A stretch of 6,904 nt of DNA from assembly GCA_003978865.1 (NCBI GenBank), contig QNXS01000050.1, positions 1 through 6,904 on the forward strand, read 5' to 3'. The position numbers and the translations under genes were made by a program. The DNA is from Archaeoglobus sp. (GTDB lineage: Archaea; Halobacteriota; Archaeoglobi; Archaeoglobales; Archaeoglobaceae). The notes beneath the pieces were generated by a model. That model was given only the letters and a program-made list of their open reading frames with translations. It did no database searches and was not told the DNA's origin. This document shows positions 1-4,954 of this stretch, piece by piece; positions within the stretch are counted from its first letter, which is position 1; each line of letters opens with the position of its first letter.

Positions 1-86
1 CTGCTACCTACCTTTCTCTCCCTCTCAAGAAATAAATCTAATATTTTTCCACCTGCCTGACCAAATCCCACCATGAAAAATCTCAT
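1..86 (-). CDS. CetZ/FtsZ-like tubulin-superfamily GTPase, N-terminal part
   Basis: Only the first 28 codons are in the window; the gene runs off the left edge. The visible protein begins MRFFMVGFGQAGGKILDLFL. The glycine-rich GFGQAGGK directly after a short hydrophobic first strand is the nucleotide-binding start typical of archaeal CetZ (FtsZ3-like) proteins, where MxxxMIGFGQAGGK is common; classical FtsZ has GVGGAGxN here. CetZ proteins are cytoskeletal GTPases that polymerise under the membrane and affect cell shape in haloarchaea; their role in other euryarchaea is less clear. The start is well supported by a strong Shine-Dalgarno AGGAGGTGA (minus strand, 94-102) seven bases before the ATG. 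The gene is divergent from tRNA-Thr. With only 28 residues seen, another Rossmann-like GTP- or NAD-binding protein cannot be fully excluded. Confidence 0.72.
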   Translation of the reverse strand, partial: MRFFMVGFGQAGGKILDLFLERERKVGS

Positions 87-93
87 TATTTAC

Positions 94-102
94 TCACCTC
101 CT
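94..102 (-). promoter_or_regulatory. Shine-Dalgarno site of the CetZ-like gene
   Basis: Read on the minus strand this is AGGAGGTGA, a near-perfect complement to the archaeal 16S 3' end, with seven bases to the ATG at 84-86. It decides the start codon over the in-frame ATG four codons further in. Confidence 0.8.
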
Positions 103-175
103 GAGATTCTGTTTTCCCAGATTTAAACCTTTCTATAGCGTACGTGATACGATTTTGCTGCACTATCAACGGCAG

Positions 176-190
176 TAAATTTAATATTGC
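176..190 (+). promoter_or_regulatory. Probable TATA box of the tRNA-Thr gene
   Basis: The AT-rich stretch TAAATTTAATATTGC is centred about 30 bases before the tRNA 5' end. An archaeal TATA box at this place would start transcription at about 205-210, just ahead of the mature tRNA end at 213. This is inferred from spacing and composition only. Confidence 0.4.
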
Positions 191-212
191 CTATCTAATT
201 TAACAGTATAAA

Positions 213-285
213 GCCGCCGTGGCTTAGCTGGCAGAGCGGGTGATTCGTAATCACCAGGTCGCGGGTTCAAATCCCGCCGGCGGCT
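213..285 (+). tRNA. tRNA-Thr (anticodon CGT)
   Basis: A complete cloverleaf can be drawn by eye. The acceptor stem GCCGCCG (213-219) pairs with CGGCGGC (278-284). The D stem 222-225 pairs with 234-237. The anticodon stem GGTGA (239-243) pairs with TCACC (251-255) around the loop TTCGTAA. The T stem GCGGG (261-265) pairs with CCCGC (273-277) around TTCAAAT. All pairs are canonical except one T-G pair in the D stem. The anticodon is CGT at 246-248 and reads ACG, threonine. The discriminator is T at 285, usual for archaeal tRNA-Thr. No intron is present and CCA is not encoded. The 3' half (250-269) is repeated exactly at 1213-1232, so the gene may have served as an integration site. Confidence 0.96.
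250..269 (+). repeat. tRNA-internal copy of 20-bp direct repeat (possible att core)
   Basis: The 20 bases from the last anticodon-loop base through the 3' side of the anticodon stem, variable loop, 5' side of the T stem and the start of the T loop recur exactly and in the same orientation at 1213-1232. tRNA 3' halves are the classic target of archaeal and bacterial tyrosine recombinases, so this copy may be the attL-like site of an old insertion. Confidence 0.6.
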
Positions 286-290
286 TTTTT
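285..290 (+). terminator. T-run behind tRNA-Thr
   Basis: Six T residues follow the acceptor stem directly (the first is the discriminator). A T-run like this is the usual archaeal intrinsic stop signal for tRNA transcripts. Confidence 0.55.
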
Positions 291-802
291 GATTTAAAGA
301 TAAGAGATAAAGACTTTTATTACCACGACATTGGTAAAAGTTACCAATTGCCTGAGGAGTTTGAAGTGTACTGCTATGAAATCTATTCTGACGTGCAAGA
401 AAGCTGTATAGTGCGATGAAAAACTATGGTCTGGAGATTTTACAGGATAAAAGGATGCAGTTTCGCTTGCAAGCATTGGAAGAAGGACAGTAGAGTACAT
501 TTTAGTCGCTTTATCAGTTTTTCCAAAGGTTCATGAAGCTTAACGGAATATATTTGGATATAGACAGAGAACTGCTAAAAAGGCACATAAGAAAGAAACT
601 TTTGATGCTCTGGTAGTTGAAATAAATTACATCAGAAGAACAAAGAAAACATACTTACAATGATACCCTTAGAGCCTGAAGTAAAGATGAAGGGGCGGAA
701 TTGCGGGAAGCAGATCTTTGATAACATAAGGAAAGGAAGTTGTTAAGATTAACATTTTTAGGAAGGTTCATGTAGCAGTCTTGAGCAAGACAATGATGCC
801 CC
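291..802. other. Non-coding or fully decayed stretch, no gene recognised
   Basis: About 510 bases separate the tRNA gene from the transposase remnant. All frames are broken by frequent stops. Some short stretches read as plausible protein, for example DFYYHDIGKSYQLPEEFEVY near 312-371 (+), and a later stretch with two Cys and a His around 455-480, but I could not match them to a family. There is no clean start with a ribosome binding site and no clear RNA structure. Its place between the tRNA and its partial copy suggests debris of inserted DNA. Confidence 0.5.
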
Positions 803-1135
803 ATGCGATCATCTGAGGAGATAATATGTTCTTACAACGTTAATACTATGGAATGTTTAGCTATGACTTCTGAAGGTAGAAGTTCCTTTCATGCTTATGT
901 TTTTCTCAGAGAAGTCCTTAGTACTGTGAAAACAACAGAAATAGTTGTTAACAATGATTCTGGTATAAATGGGCAAAGGTTAGGATTAAAATACACACAA
1001 AACCTGATAGAATGCTGTTGAAAGATTTTTCAGGCTTAAAGGACTAAGATTGGAACAGATTTCCTTTCAATAGCTCTTACTTCAGTTCAGAGCTGGCTCA
1101 AGAGTTTGATAGCATTCTATAGACGTTTATCTTGA
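803..1135 (+). pseudogene. Remnant of IS6-family-like DDE transposase, C-terminal half
   Basis: The reading 803-1021 holds NVNTMECLAMTSEGRSSFHA and then FLREVL, EIVVNND and QRLGLKYTQ. In the same frame, past stops at 1019-1021 and 1037-1039, comes SVQSWLKSLIAFYRRLS up to a stop at 1133-1135. In another frame NAVERFFRLK (1011-1040) appears at the junction. In order, these match the layout of archaeal IS6-like (IS240 type) transposases: a central strand with a SEGRSS-like motif, the second Asp strand (EIVVD), the N-x-V/I-E-R-F-F-R-x-L-K catalytic Glu segment, then R-T-K and a helix with WLKSF-I-FY. The second Asp appears replaced by Asn (VVNND), two stops and at least one frameshift are present, and the N-terminal third with the first Asp is not recognisable. 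It cannot encode an active enzyme. Family assignment is from remembered motif order, not from a search. Confidence 0.6.
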
Positions 1136-1179
1136 CACTTTCTCAGACATTACTAACAAAAAAGAAGCTAAAAAAGAGC

Positions 1180-1330
1180 TTAAATCAGAAAAAGAAAGTC
1201 ATAACCACTTGTATCACCAGGTCGCGGGTTCACTTCGAATTGTATTCCAGACCTTTCTAGTATTTCAACAGTCTTGCAAGCCTTTCGTTCATTCTATTAC
1301 TACCACACTTGAAGATGAAAACATTAATAA
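1180..1330 (-). pseudogene. Possible frameshifted remnant of a purE N-terminus
   Basis: On the minus strand one frame reads VFIFKCGSNRMNER (to about 1284) and the adjacent frame reads ERKACKTVEILERSGIQFEV (about 1228-1287). Joined by one frameshift they resemble the start of PurE (N5-carboxyaminoimidazole ribonucleotide mutase): hydrophobic strand, G-S-x-x-D region, helix, then L-x-x-x-G-I-x-[FY]-E-V. The expected V-x-S-A-H-R-T-P segment does not follow. Instead the frame runs through the tRNA-derived repeat as NPRPGD and stops at 1180-1182. No start with a ribosome binding site is visible. The similarity is short and could be chance, so treat the name as a hypothesis. Confidence 0.27.
1213..1232 (+). 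repeat. Second copy of 20-bp tRNA-Thr segment (possible att remnant)
   Basis: These bases are identical to 250-269 inside tRNA-Thr. Upstream the match continues loosely with one missing A (GTA against GTAA); downstream of 1232 it ends abruptly, so the T-stem 3' strand and acceptor end are absent. A 20-base identity is far beyond chance in 6.9 kb. It could be the attR-like site of a decayed integrated element, the viral or plasmid attP remnant, or a partial tRNA duplication. Confidence 0.65.
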
Positions 1331-1348
1331 CGAAAAACTTTGATGAAT

Positions 1349-1372
1349 TAATATAAATATATAAAATATATA
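1349..1372 (+). promoter_or_regulatory. TATA-rich promoter ahead of nnr
   Basis: The stretch is made almost only of A and T and contains overlapping TATAAATA and TATAAAATATA boxes, preceded by the purine-rich CGAAAAAC (1331-1338) that could act as BRE. A start about 25 bases downstream would fall near 1378-1395, giving nnr a leader of about 35-50 bases. The exact box used cannot be told by eye. Confidence 0.55.
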
Positions 1373-1379
1373 CATAAGT

Positions 1380-1424
1380 ATGAAAAATCCACCGAAAGTT
1401 GTAAAACTAACACCAGCTAAGTAA
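1380..1424 (+). CDS. 14-codon upstream ORF in frame with nnr
   Basis: This short ORF encodes MKNPPKVVKLTPAK and ends with TAA six bases before the ATG at 1431. It is in the same frame as nnr, separated from it by the stop and two codons. Its ATG lies about 25 bases from the centre of a TATA box, so it could be read as a leaderless start. It may be a translated leader that couples to nnr, an old 5' extension cut by a stop, or chance. No Shine-Dalgarno site is visible and I recognise no family. Confidence 0.2.
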   Translation: MKNPPKVVKLTPAK

Positions 1425-1430
1425 CAAAAC

Positions 1431-2867
1431 ATGAGAAATGTATTCATGGAACCAATAACTTCAAAGGAAATGGCAGTTTTAGATTTAAACTGCGAGTACT
1501 ACGGGTTGTCAAGGTTGCAACTAATGGAGAATGCCGGAATGGCTGTAGCAGATGAAGTGCTAAAGTTAAATCCATCCAGTGTCGCTGTTTTTGCCGGGCT
1601 TGGAAACAACGGTGGAGATTCCTTAGTTTCAGCGAGAATTCTCACAAGTTATACGGATGTAGAAGTTTATATTATGGGAAATATAAAAGATATAAAAACA
1701 AATATTGCAAGAAAAAATTTTGAAGTTCTCAAAACTTCTGGTGCCAAAATTTTTGAAATTACACATCCGTCAAAACTTCACTCACTCGATGGGGCAGACT
1801 GTGTGGTGGATGCTATGCTCGGAACTGGTGTCAGGGGTGAACTAAGAGAACCATACAGTACAGCGGTTGACTTAATAAATCAATGCAATGCTGAAGTTAT
1901 AGCGGTTGACGTACCAACTGGCTTAAATCCTGACACAGGAGAGTTTGTAAAAGCTGTGAAGGCTGATACTACTGTTACTTTCCACAGACCAAAACCGGGA
2001 CTACTCAAGCCAGAGGTCAAGGAGATAGTCGGAAAACTTGTCATCAAAAACATAGGAATACCACTGGCTTTTGAAAGACTTGCTGGACCGGGAGATGTTA
2101 AACTTACTTTCAAAAGATTTGCTGACGGACACAAAGGAACTCACGGTAGAATTCTCGTTGTTGGTGGGGGACCTTACACGGGCGCACCGGCATTAGCCTC
2201 TCTTGCAGCTCTTAAAGTAGGTGCAGATTTGTCGGTGCTCGCAGTTCCAAAAGAAATAAAGAATATTGTTTCCTCGTACTCTCCTGAATTAATTGTTCGT
2301 GGATTTGATGATGCTGGTGAAATAGAGCATATACACAAATGCCACTCCGCTGTAGTAGGTATGGGAATGGAAGAAAAATTAGCAAAAAAGGTCGTGGAAG
2401 TTATATCTGGATTTTGTAGAAAGCTTGTACTGGATGCAAGTGCGCTGGGTGCCGTGGATGCTGTTGGCGATGCTGAAGTAATCCTAACCCCCCATAGAGG
2501 TGAACTCGAAAAGTACTTTGGGTTAAACAAAAATGCAGGTATAGATGAAGTGAAATCTCTGGCAAAAGATTTAAATGCTACAATTCTTCTTAAAGGTAGA
2601 GAAGATCTAATAACTGACGGTAAAAAGCTCAAAATAAACAGAACGGGAAATGCTGGAATGACTGTCGGTGGCACTGGAGACGTTCTGGCAGGAGTTTGCG
2701 GTGCTTTTCTTTCAAAATCAGATCCGCTCAGCTCTGCTGTAACATCCGCTTTTGTTGTAGGAATGGCTGGGGACCTGTGTTTGGAAGAGCTCGGCTACTG
2801 TTACACAGCACTCGATGTTGTATCCAAGCTACCCATTGCTGTTAAGAAATCTCTTGAATTTTCATAA
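1431..2867 (+). CDS. nnr: Bifunctional NAD(P)H-hydrate epimerase / ADP-dependent NAD(P)H-hydrate dehydratase
   Basis: The enzyme repairs damaged nicotinamide cofactors: the N-terminal half epimerises R- and S-NAD(P)HX, and the C-terminal half dehydrates the S form at the cost of ADP. The 478-residue length is normal for the fused form. In the YjeF_N half one sees MEPITSKEM (6-14), LMENAG (31-36), GLGNNGGD (56-63), DAMLGTGVRG (127-136) and VIAVDVPTGLNPDTG (156-170). The kinase-like half has KGTHGRILVVGG (235-246), VLDASALG (333-340), ILTPHRGELE (351-360), LKGRED and GNAGMTVGGTGDVLAG (406-421), with GTGD carrying the expected catalytic Asp. The usual D-A-D in the 335 region is D-A-S. Family members normally begin close to the I-T-x-x-E-M motif, so the ATG at 1446 is an equally good start; neither has a clear ribosome binding site. 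It is monocistronic and convergent with pyrG. Cytosolic, with no signal or membrane segment. Confidence 0.95.
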   Translation: MRNVFMEPITSKEMAVLDLNCEYYGLSRLQLMENAGMAVADEVLKLNPSSVAVFAGLGNNGGDSLVSARILTSYTDVEVYIMGNIKDIKTNIARKNFEVLKTSGAKIFEITHPSKLHSLDGADCVVDAMLGTGVRGELREPYSTAVDLINQCNAEVIAVDVPTGLNPDTGEFVKAVKADTTVTFHRPKPGLLKPEVKEIVGKLVIKNIGIPLAFERLAGPGDVKLTFKRFADGHKGTHGRILVVGGGPYTGAPALASLAALKVGADLSVLAVPKEIKNIVSSYSPELIVRGFDDAGEIEHIHKCHSAVVGMGMEEKLAKKVVEVISGFCRKLVLDASALGAVDAVGDAEVILTPHRGELEKYFGLNKNAGIDEVKSLAKDLNATILLKGREDLITDGKKLKINRTGNAGMTVGGTGDVLAGVCGAFLSKSDPLSSAVTSAFVVGMAGDLCLEELGYCYTALDVVSKLPIAVKKSLEFS

Positions 2868-2949
2868 TTTTTATATTTCTTTTTTAATATTTATTTTTAT
2901 TTCAACTAAATTATAAAAATTTATAAAGTAATCTAAAAATAAAAAATAT
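2868..2949. terminator. Convergent T-run terminators between nnr and pyrG
   Basis: The 82-base gap is nearly pure A and T. On the plus strand there are T-runs at 2868-2872, 2880-2885 and 2894-2898, just behind the nnr stop. On the minus strand there are T-runs (A on plus) at 2941-2946, 2935-2939 and 2915-2919, just behind the pyrG stop. No GC hairpin is present, as expected for archaeal T-run termination. Confidence 0.6.
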
Positions 2950-4533
2950 TTATAAATCGATGCCAAAAGCTGCCTTCACAAAGCCAACAAAGGGCGGAGA
3001 TGGAGAGTATGGACGGGATTTAAATTCCGGATGAAATTGAGTGCCGAGAAAGAACCTGTTTTTTGGATATTCGATTATTTCCATCCTCCTTCCTCCGTCT
3101 GAGTAACCAGAAAACACAAGTCCGTGTTTTTCGAACTCGGATATAAATTCTGGATTTACTTCATAACGATGTCTGTGTCTTTCATATATTTTCTCTTTAC
3201 CGTAAAGTTTTCTTGCTATAGTTCCATCCTTTACTGTTACTTCTATATCACCCAGCCTCATAGTTCCCCCAAGCTTGTCAACTTCCTTCTGTTCAGGAAG
3301 CAGATCTATAACAGCATGTGGGGTTTCAGTAAACTCACTGCTATTAGCGTCCTCCCACCCGATTACATGTCTTGCAAATTCTATTATCGACAGCTGAAAG
3401 CCGAGACATATTCCTAAAAACGGAATGTCGTTCTCTCTCGCATACTCTATTGCCTTAATCTTACCTTCAGCACCTCTCCTTCCGAAACCTCCCGGAACGA
3501 GTATTCCGTCTGCATCTATTTCTATCTCATCTCTACCTTCCAAGTCCTCACTCTCTATCCAGAGAACCTTGACCTTGCACCCTGCCTCTATTCCACCATG
3601 TTTTAAAGCTTCTCTTATACTAAGATATGAATCCTGAACGTCAGTGTACTTTCCCACAAGCGCAATTCTCACTTCCTCTTCGAGATTTCTCAGCTTTTCA
3701 ACTATCTTTTCCCATTCTCCACTTGACTCCTTCTTTTCAAGCTTTAGTTTTGACAGTATATAGTTGTCCAAACCTTCTCTTCTAAACATGAGTGGAACTT
3801 CGTATATATCCTGAGCATCTTCAGCACTTATCACAGCTTCAACAGGAACATCGCAGAACAGTGAAATCTTTCTCTTAGTTCCGTCCTCAAGCTCCCTAGC
3901 ACATCTGCCAACTATCACGTCGGGCTGTAGACCTATACTCCTCAACTCCTTAACGCTGTGTTGCGTGGGTTTTGTCTTCTGCTCACCACTCGAATCGAGG
4001 GGAACCAAAGTTACGTGAACAAGAAGAAAGTCTTCTGATCTCTCTTCATTTCTCATCTGCCTTATAGCTTCAAGGAAAGGCATTCCTTCAATATCTCCGA
4101 CAGTACCTCCAATCTCAACAAGGCATATCTCCGCCTTACTCTCGTCCGCAACTCTTCTTATCCAGCTTTTTATCTCATCGGTCACGTGCGGAATTATCTG
4201 AACTGTTTGACCGAGATACTTCCCTTTCCTCTCCTTTTCTATGACGTTCCTGTAGATTTTACCAGTAGTTATGTTGTGATCTCCCGTAAGTTCAACACCC
4301 ATAAATCTTTCATAATGCCCCAGATCAAGGTCAACTTCAGTTCCATCCTTAAGAACATAAACCTCTCCGTGCTGGAATGGATTCATTGTACCGGCATCTA
4401 TATTTATATATGGATCTATCTTTATCGGTACAACTTTGTAACCCATTTCGACGAGAAGTCTACCTATTGAGGCTGAAGTTATTCCCTTGCCAAGACCACT
4501 CATAACTCCCCCCGTTACCATGATGTACTTCAT
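2950..4533 (-). CDS. pyrG: CTP synthase (glutamine-hydrolysing)
   Basis: The enzyme makes CTP from UTP using ATP and ammonia from glutamine, the last step of de novo pyrimidine nucleotide synthesis. From the ATG at 4531-4533 it has 527 residues, a normal length. The N-terminal synthetase domain starts MKYIMVTGGVMSGLGKG with the P-loop-like GGVMSGLGKG (8-17), followed by KIDPYINIDAGTMNPFQHGE (38-57), EIGGTVGDIE (140-149) and QKTKPTQHSVKELR (185-198). The class I glutamine amidotransferase domain has the oxyanion strand LVPGGFG, the nucleophile GICLGFQ with Cys376 and the catalytic pair in GTQFHPE with His501 and Glu503. A GTG nine bases upstream (4540-4542) is also in frame but lies inside the Shine-Dalgarno GAGGTG, so the ATG is preferred. 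It follows the Trm112-like gene by 10 bases and should be cotranscribed. GFQ replaces the more common GMQ after the nucleophile, a mild variation. Confidence 0.97.
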   Translation of the reverse strand: MKYIMVTGGVMSGLGKGITSASIGRLLVEMGYKVVPIKIDPYINIDAGTMNPFQHGEVYVLKDGTEVDLDLGHYERFMGVELTGDHNITTGKIYRNVIEKERKGKYLGQTVQIIPHVTDEIKSWIRRVADESKAEICLVEIGGTVGDIEGMPFLEAIRQMRNEERSEDFLLVHVTLVPLDSSGEQKTKPTQHSVKELRSIGLQPDVIVGRCARELEDGTKRKISLFCDVPVEAVISAEDAQDIYEVPLMFRREGLDNYILSKLKLEKKESSGEWEKIVEKLRNLEEEVRIALVGKYTDVQDSYLSIREALKHGGIEAGCKVKVLWIESEDLEGRDEIEIDADGILVPGGFGRRGAEGKIKAIEYARENDIPFLGICLGFQLSIIEFARHVIGWEDANSSEFTETPHAVIDLLPEQKEVDKLGGTMRLGDIEVTVKDGTIARKLYGKEKIYERHRHRYEVNPEFISEFEKHGLVFSGYSDGGRRMEIIEYPKNRFFLGTQFHPEFKSRPYSPSPPFVGFVKAAFGIDL

Positions 4534-4539
4534 GGTAAA

Positions 4540-4545
4540 CACCTC
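4540..4545 (-). promoter_or_regulatory. Shine-Dalgarno site of pyrG overlapping the upstream stop codon
   Basis: On the minus strand this is GAGGTG, six bases before the ATG at 4531-4533. It overlaps the TGA stop (4544-4546) of the Trm112-like gene, suggesting translational coupling. It decides for ATG over the GTG that lies within the site. Confidence 0.75.
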
Positions 4546-4741
4546 AAGAACTCTCTATTTTTTTCCTTACGTCTGGGGGGAGCATGTTTGGTATTCCATC
4601 ATCTATTGGATACTCTACTTTACAGTTTTTACAGATGAGTTTTCCTTTTATAATCTCTTCTTCGTTTTCTTCTTCAACTTCAAGAACCAAGTCTCCCTTG
4701 CAAACCGGGCATGCTAAAATGTCGAGTAAACTTCTTCTCAT
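4544..4741 (-). CDS. Trm112-like zinc-binding protein (UPF0434/Trm112 family)
   Basis: The protein has 65 residues. LLDILACPVCKGDLVL (5-20) followed by LICKNCKVEYPIDDGIPNML (35-54) is the Trm112p-like fold: two Cys pairs, C11/C14 and C37/C40, on either side of an acidic loop (EVEEENEEE), then the conserved Y-P-[IV]-x-[DN]-G-I-P-x-[ML] end. In archaea and eukaryotes Trm112 is a small activating partner that stabilises several SAM-dependent methyltransferases acting on tRNA, rRNA and release factor. Bacterial relatives (YcaR type) are less well understood. No methyltransferase gene is adjacent, so its partners must be encoded elsewhere. It is the first gene of an operon with pyrG. There is no Shine-Dalgarno site before the ATG, and the TATA box lies about 24 bases upstream, so the mRNA is probably leaderless. 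Confidence 0.88.
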   Translation of the reverse strand: MRRSLLDILACPVCKGDLVLEVEEENEEEIIKGKLICKNCKVEYPIDDGIPNMLPPDVRKKIESS

Positions 4742-4751
4742 ATATTTTGGA

Positions 4752-4769
4752 GAAAGGAAGAAAATATTA
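4752..4769 (+). promoter_or_regulatory. Possible BRE/TATA promoter of the Cys-rich small gene
   Basis: On the plus strand a purine-rich GAAAGGAAG is followed by AAAATATTA (4761-4769). A start about 25 bases downstream falls near 4790, right before the GGTGAT ribosome binding site at 4793. The TATA core overlaps that of the opposite promoter. Confidence 0.38.
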
Positions 4770-4777
4770 GTCTTTCG
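4761..4777 (-). promoter_or_regulatory. BRE/TATA promoter of the Trm112-like gene and pyrG operon
   Basis: On the minus strand the sequence reads CGAAAGACTAATATTTT: a purine-rich BRE followed by a TATA-like TAATATTTT. The box centre is about 24 bases from the ATG at 4741, which predicts transcription starting at or next to the start codon (leaderless). The same TATA core, read on the plus strand, could serve the small gene at 4804. Confidence 0.5.
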
Positions 4778-4792
4778 AAGTCACAGTTCATT

Positions 4793-4798
4793 GGTGAT
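4793..4798 (+). promoter_or_regulatory. Shine-Dalgarno site of the Cys-rich small gene
   Basis: GGTGAT matches the 3' part of the archaeal consensus GGAGGTGAT and stands five bases before the ATG at 4804. It is the main reason to accept this very short ORF as a gene. Confidence 0.6.
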
Positions 4799-4803
4799 TT
4801 ACA

Positions 4804-4920
4804 ATGACAAAAGCAATAAGAAATGAAAGGACATGCAAGAAGTGTAAACACTACAGAAGGTGTCTTGAGTGGAACTGTCTAAAAAATCCCGATGAGTGCG
4901 AGTACTTCGAGAGTTTATGA
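4804..4920 (+). CDS. Cys-rich 38-residue protein, possible zinc- or metal-binding
   Basis: This ORF is not recognised as a named family. It encodes 38 residues starting MTKAIRNERTCKKCKHYRRC, with Cys at 11, 14, 20, 25 and 32 and His at 16: C-x2-C-x5-C-x4-C-x6-C. Five Cys in 38 residues, together with many Lys, Arg and acidic residues, suggest a small treble-clef or knuckle-like metal site; the first pair, C-K-K-C, looks like half a zinc ribbon. There is a ribosome binding site GGTGAT at good spacing and a candidate promoter. The stop is 34 bases before the ilvD start, so it could be the first gene of an ilvD transcript. It is divergent from another four-Cys zinc protein but does not resemble it. 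No membrane segment or signal peptide. Confidence 0.6.
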   Translation: MTKAIRNERTCKKCKHYRRCLEWNCLKNPDECEYFESL

Positions 4921-4927
4921 CAAACAA

Positions 4928-4934
4928 TTTATTA
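4928..4934 (+). promoter_or_regulatory. Possible TATA box for leaderless ilvD
   Basis: TTTATTA is centred about 24 bases before the ilvD ATG at 4955, preceded by CAAACAA. There is no Shine-Dalgarno site in the 34-base gap, so a leaderless ilvD transcript from this box is plausible. Readthrough from the small upstream gene is the alternative. Confidence 0.4.
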
Positions 4935-4954
4935 CCATTTTTAGTCCAAAATTC

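Noticed and set aside
294..500. 68-codon minus-strand ORF behind the tRNA
   Set aside because: No ribosome binding site, no family resemblance, and located in decayed DNA.
790..818. Possible C/D box guide RNA (AATGATG followed by CTGA)
   Set aside because: The C box is imperfect and no proper C'/D' pair or closing stem follows, so it is weaker than chance would require.
1349..1372. AT-rich block read as a replication origin element
   Set aside because: No origin recognition boxes or repeated G-rich motifs nearby; a promoter explains it better.
2174..2674. 166-codon minus-strand ORF inside nnr
   Set aside because: It is the antisense shadow of a strongly conserved enzyme gene and shows a Ser/Pro-rich composition typical of such shadows.
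4534..4542. GTG start of pyrG giving three extra residues
   Set aside because: The GTG is part of the Shine-Dalgarno GAGGTG, and the ATG at 4531-4533 has ideal spacing to it.
4892..4954. Upstream extension of ilvD beginning MSASTSRVYD
   Set aside because: It overlaps the Cys-rich gene in another frame, has no ribosome binding site, and the family start MRSDTVKKG fits the ATG at 4955.
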